From assembly GCF_009905605.1 (NCBI RefSeq), contig NZ_JAAAKZ010000002.1:1090833-1154832 (forward strand): a stretch of DNA of 64,000 nt, in the 5' to 3' direction. The stretch comes from Runella sp. CRIBMP (GTDB taxonomy: Bacteria; Bacteroidota; Bacteroidia; Cytophagales; Spirosomataceae). The notes under the pieces were generated by a model. That model saw only the letters and a list, made by a program, of their open reading frames with translations, did not search any database and was not told where the DNA came from. Each line of letters begins with the position of its first letter. The first letter of the stretch is position 1. Below, piece after piece: positions 63,867 to 64,000 of the stretch. The position numbers were made by a program, and so were the translations under genes.

Positions 63867-64000
63867 ATGACACCTAAAACGGAACTATTAATCATTCGTC
63901 GCAGACTAATAGCACACGGATGCCCGCTGGTACTGTCTTAAAATACAAATTTTGAAATAGAATTTTTTTAATATTTTTGGGACTCAGAAGGAGCGACAGT
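63867..64000. other. AT-rich window end with an inverted repeat
   Basis: No gene is visible. A short inverted repeat, ctatta (63885-63890) with taatag (63907-63912), lies next to the tRNA-like fragment. Confidence 0.4.

Noticed and set aside
1..64000. CRISPR array, rRNA operon or complete tRNA gene
   Set aside because: No regularly spaced repeats, no conserved rRNA stretches and no full cloverleaf were seen on either strand.

Overview
The window looks like a chromosomal segment of a Bacteroidetes bacterium, most likely order Cytophagales (Runella/Dyadobacter/Spirosoma-like; the genus is inference). The evidence is a SusC/SusD pair, the gliding lipoprotein GldB, a type IX secretion plug protein (DUF5103), families such as DUF3822, DUF983 and DUF4230, LytS/LytR-type two-component genes, and promoters of the Bacteroidetes form TTTG-N18-20-TAnnTTTG with few Shine-Dalgarno sequences. 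Several well-conserved genes appear to start at TTG. No rRNA gene, complete tRNA gene or CRISPR array was seen.

Layout. 1-4.4 kb: the end of a sensor kinase, its NarL-type regulator, a secreted twin-DTG aspartic protease with a PDZ domain, and a DUF1624 membrane protein. 4.4-9.4 kb: Ppx/GppA phosphatase, divergent from a carbamoyltransferase / SGNH hydrolase / DUF5989 / SxtJ cluster; the 49-residue DUF5989 gene is easily missed. 9.3-17.1 kb: LOG protein, metallo-hydrolase, pssA, purS, fabH, DinB, a Tat-exported oxidoreductase and a LytS/LytR pair. 17.1-23.2 kb: rfbC, a CpsB-type phosphatase, DUF983, coaD, DUF3822, Nudix, CBS and a RecD-like helicase.

23.2-25.8 kb is an AT-rich patch of unrelated small genes. 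It begins with a duplicated copy of the helicase gene's 3' end, and three of its gene leaders share the motif ATTTACTTT, so it looks like acquired cassette DNA. 25.8-40.5 kb is one long minus-strand locus: SusC, SusD, then two Planctomycete-type cytochrome/DUF1549/DUF1553 proteins interleaved with two DUF1501 proteins, ending in a cytochrome c / leucine-rich-repeat / chitobiase-like fusion. It is probably an outer-membrane uptake system joined to a periplasmic or membrane redox-hydrolase machine with unknown substrate.

41-64 kb is mostly housekeeping: a GDSL hydrolase, an ECF sigma factor with an overlapping membrane-spanning barrel protein, fbp, a fructosamine kinase, anmK, a second twin-DTG protease, tpiA, a lipoprotein, PhoD, a nitrilase-type amidase, a methyltransferase, lysA, yebC, miaA, a lipocalin-like lipoprotein, DUF4230, an orphan gene, holA, the T9SS plug protein, an S66 carboxypeptidase and gldB. 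The window ends in an AT-rich stretch that opens with a 23-base match to a tRNA 3' end, possibly an attachment-site remnant.

Many convergent gene pairs are separated by clear bidirectional hairpin terminators, and some hairpins overlap the stop codon of one partner. Start codons were moved downstream from the longest open frame where a signal peptide, family length or promoter supported it; each case is stated in its entry.
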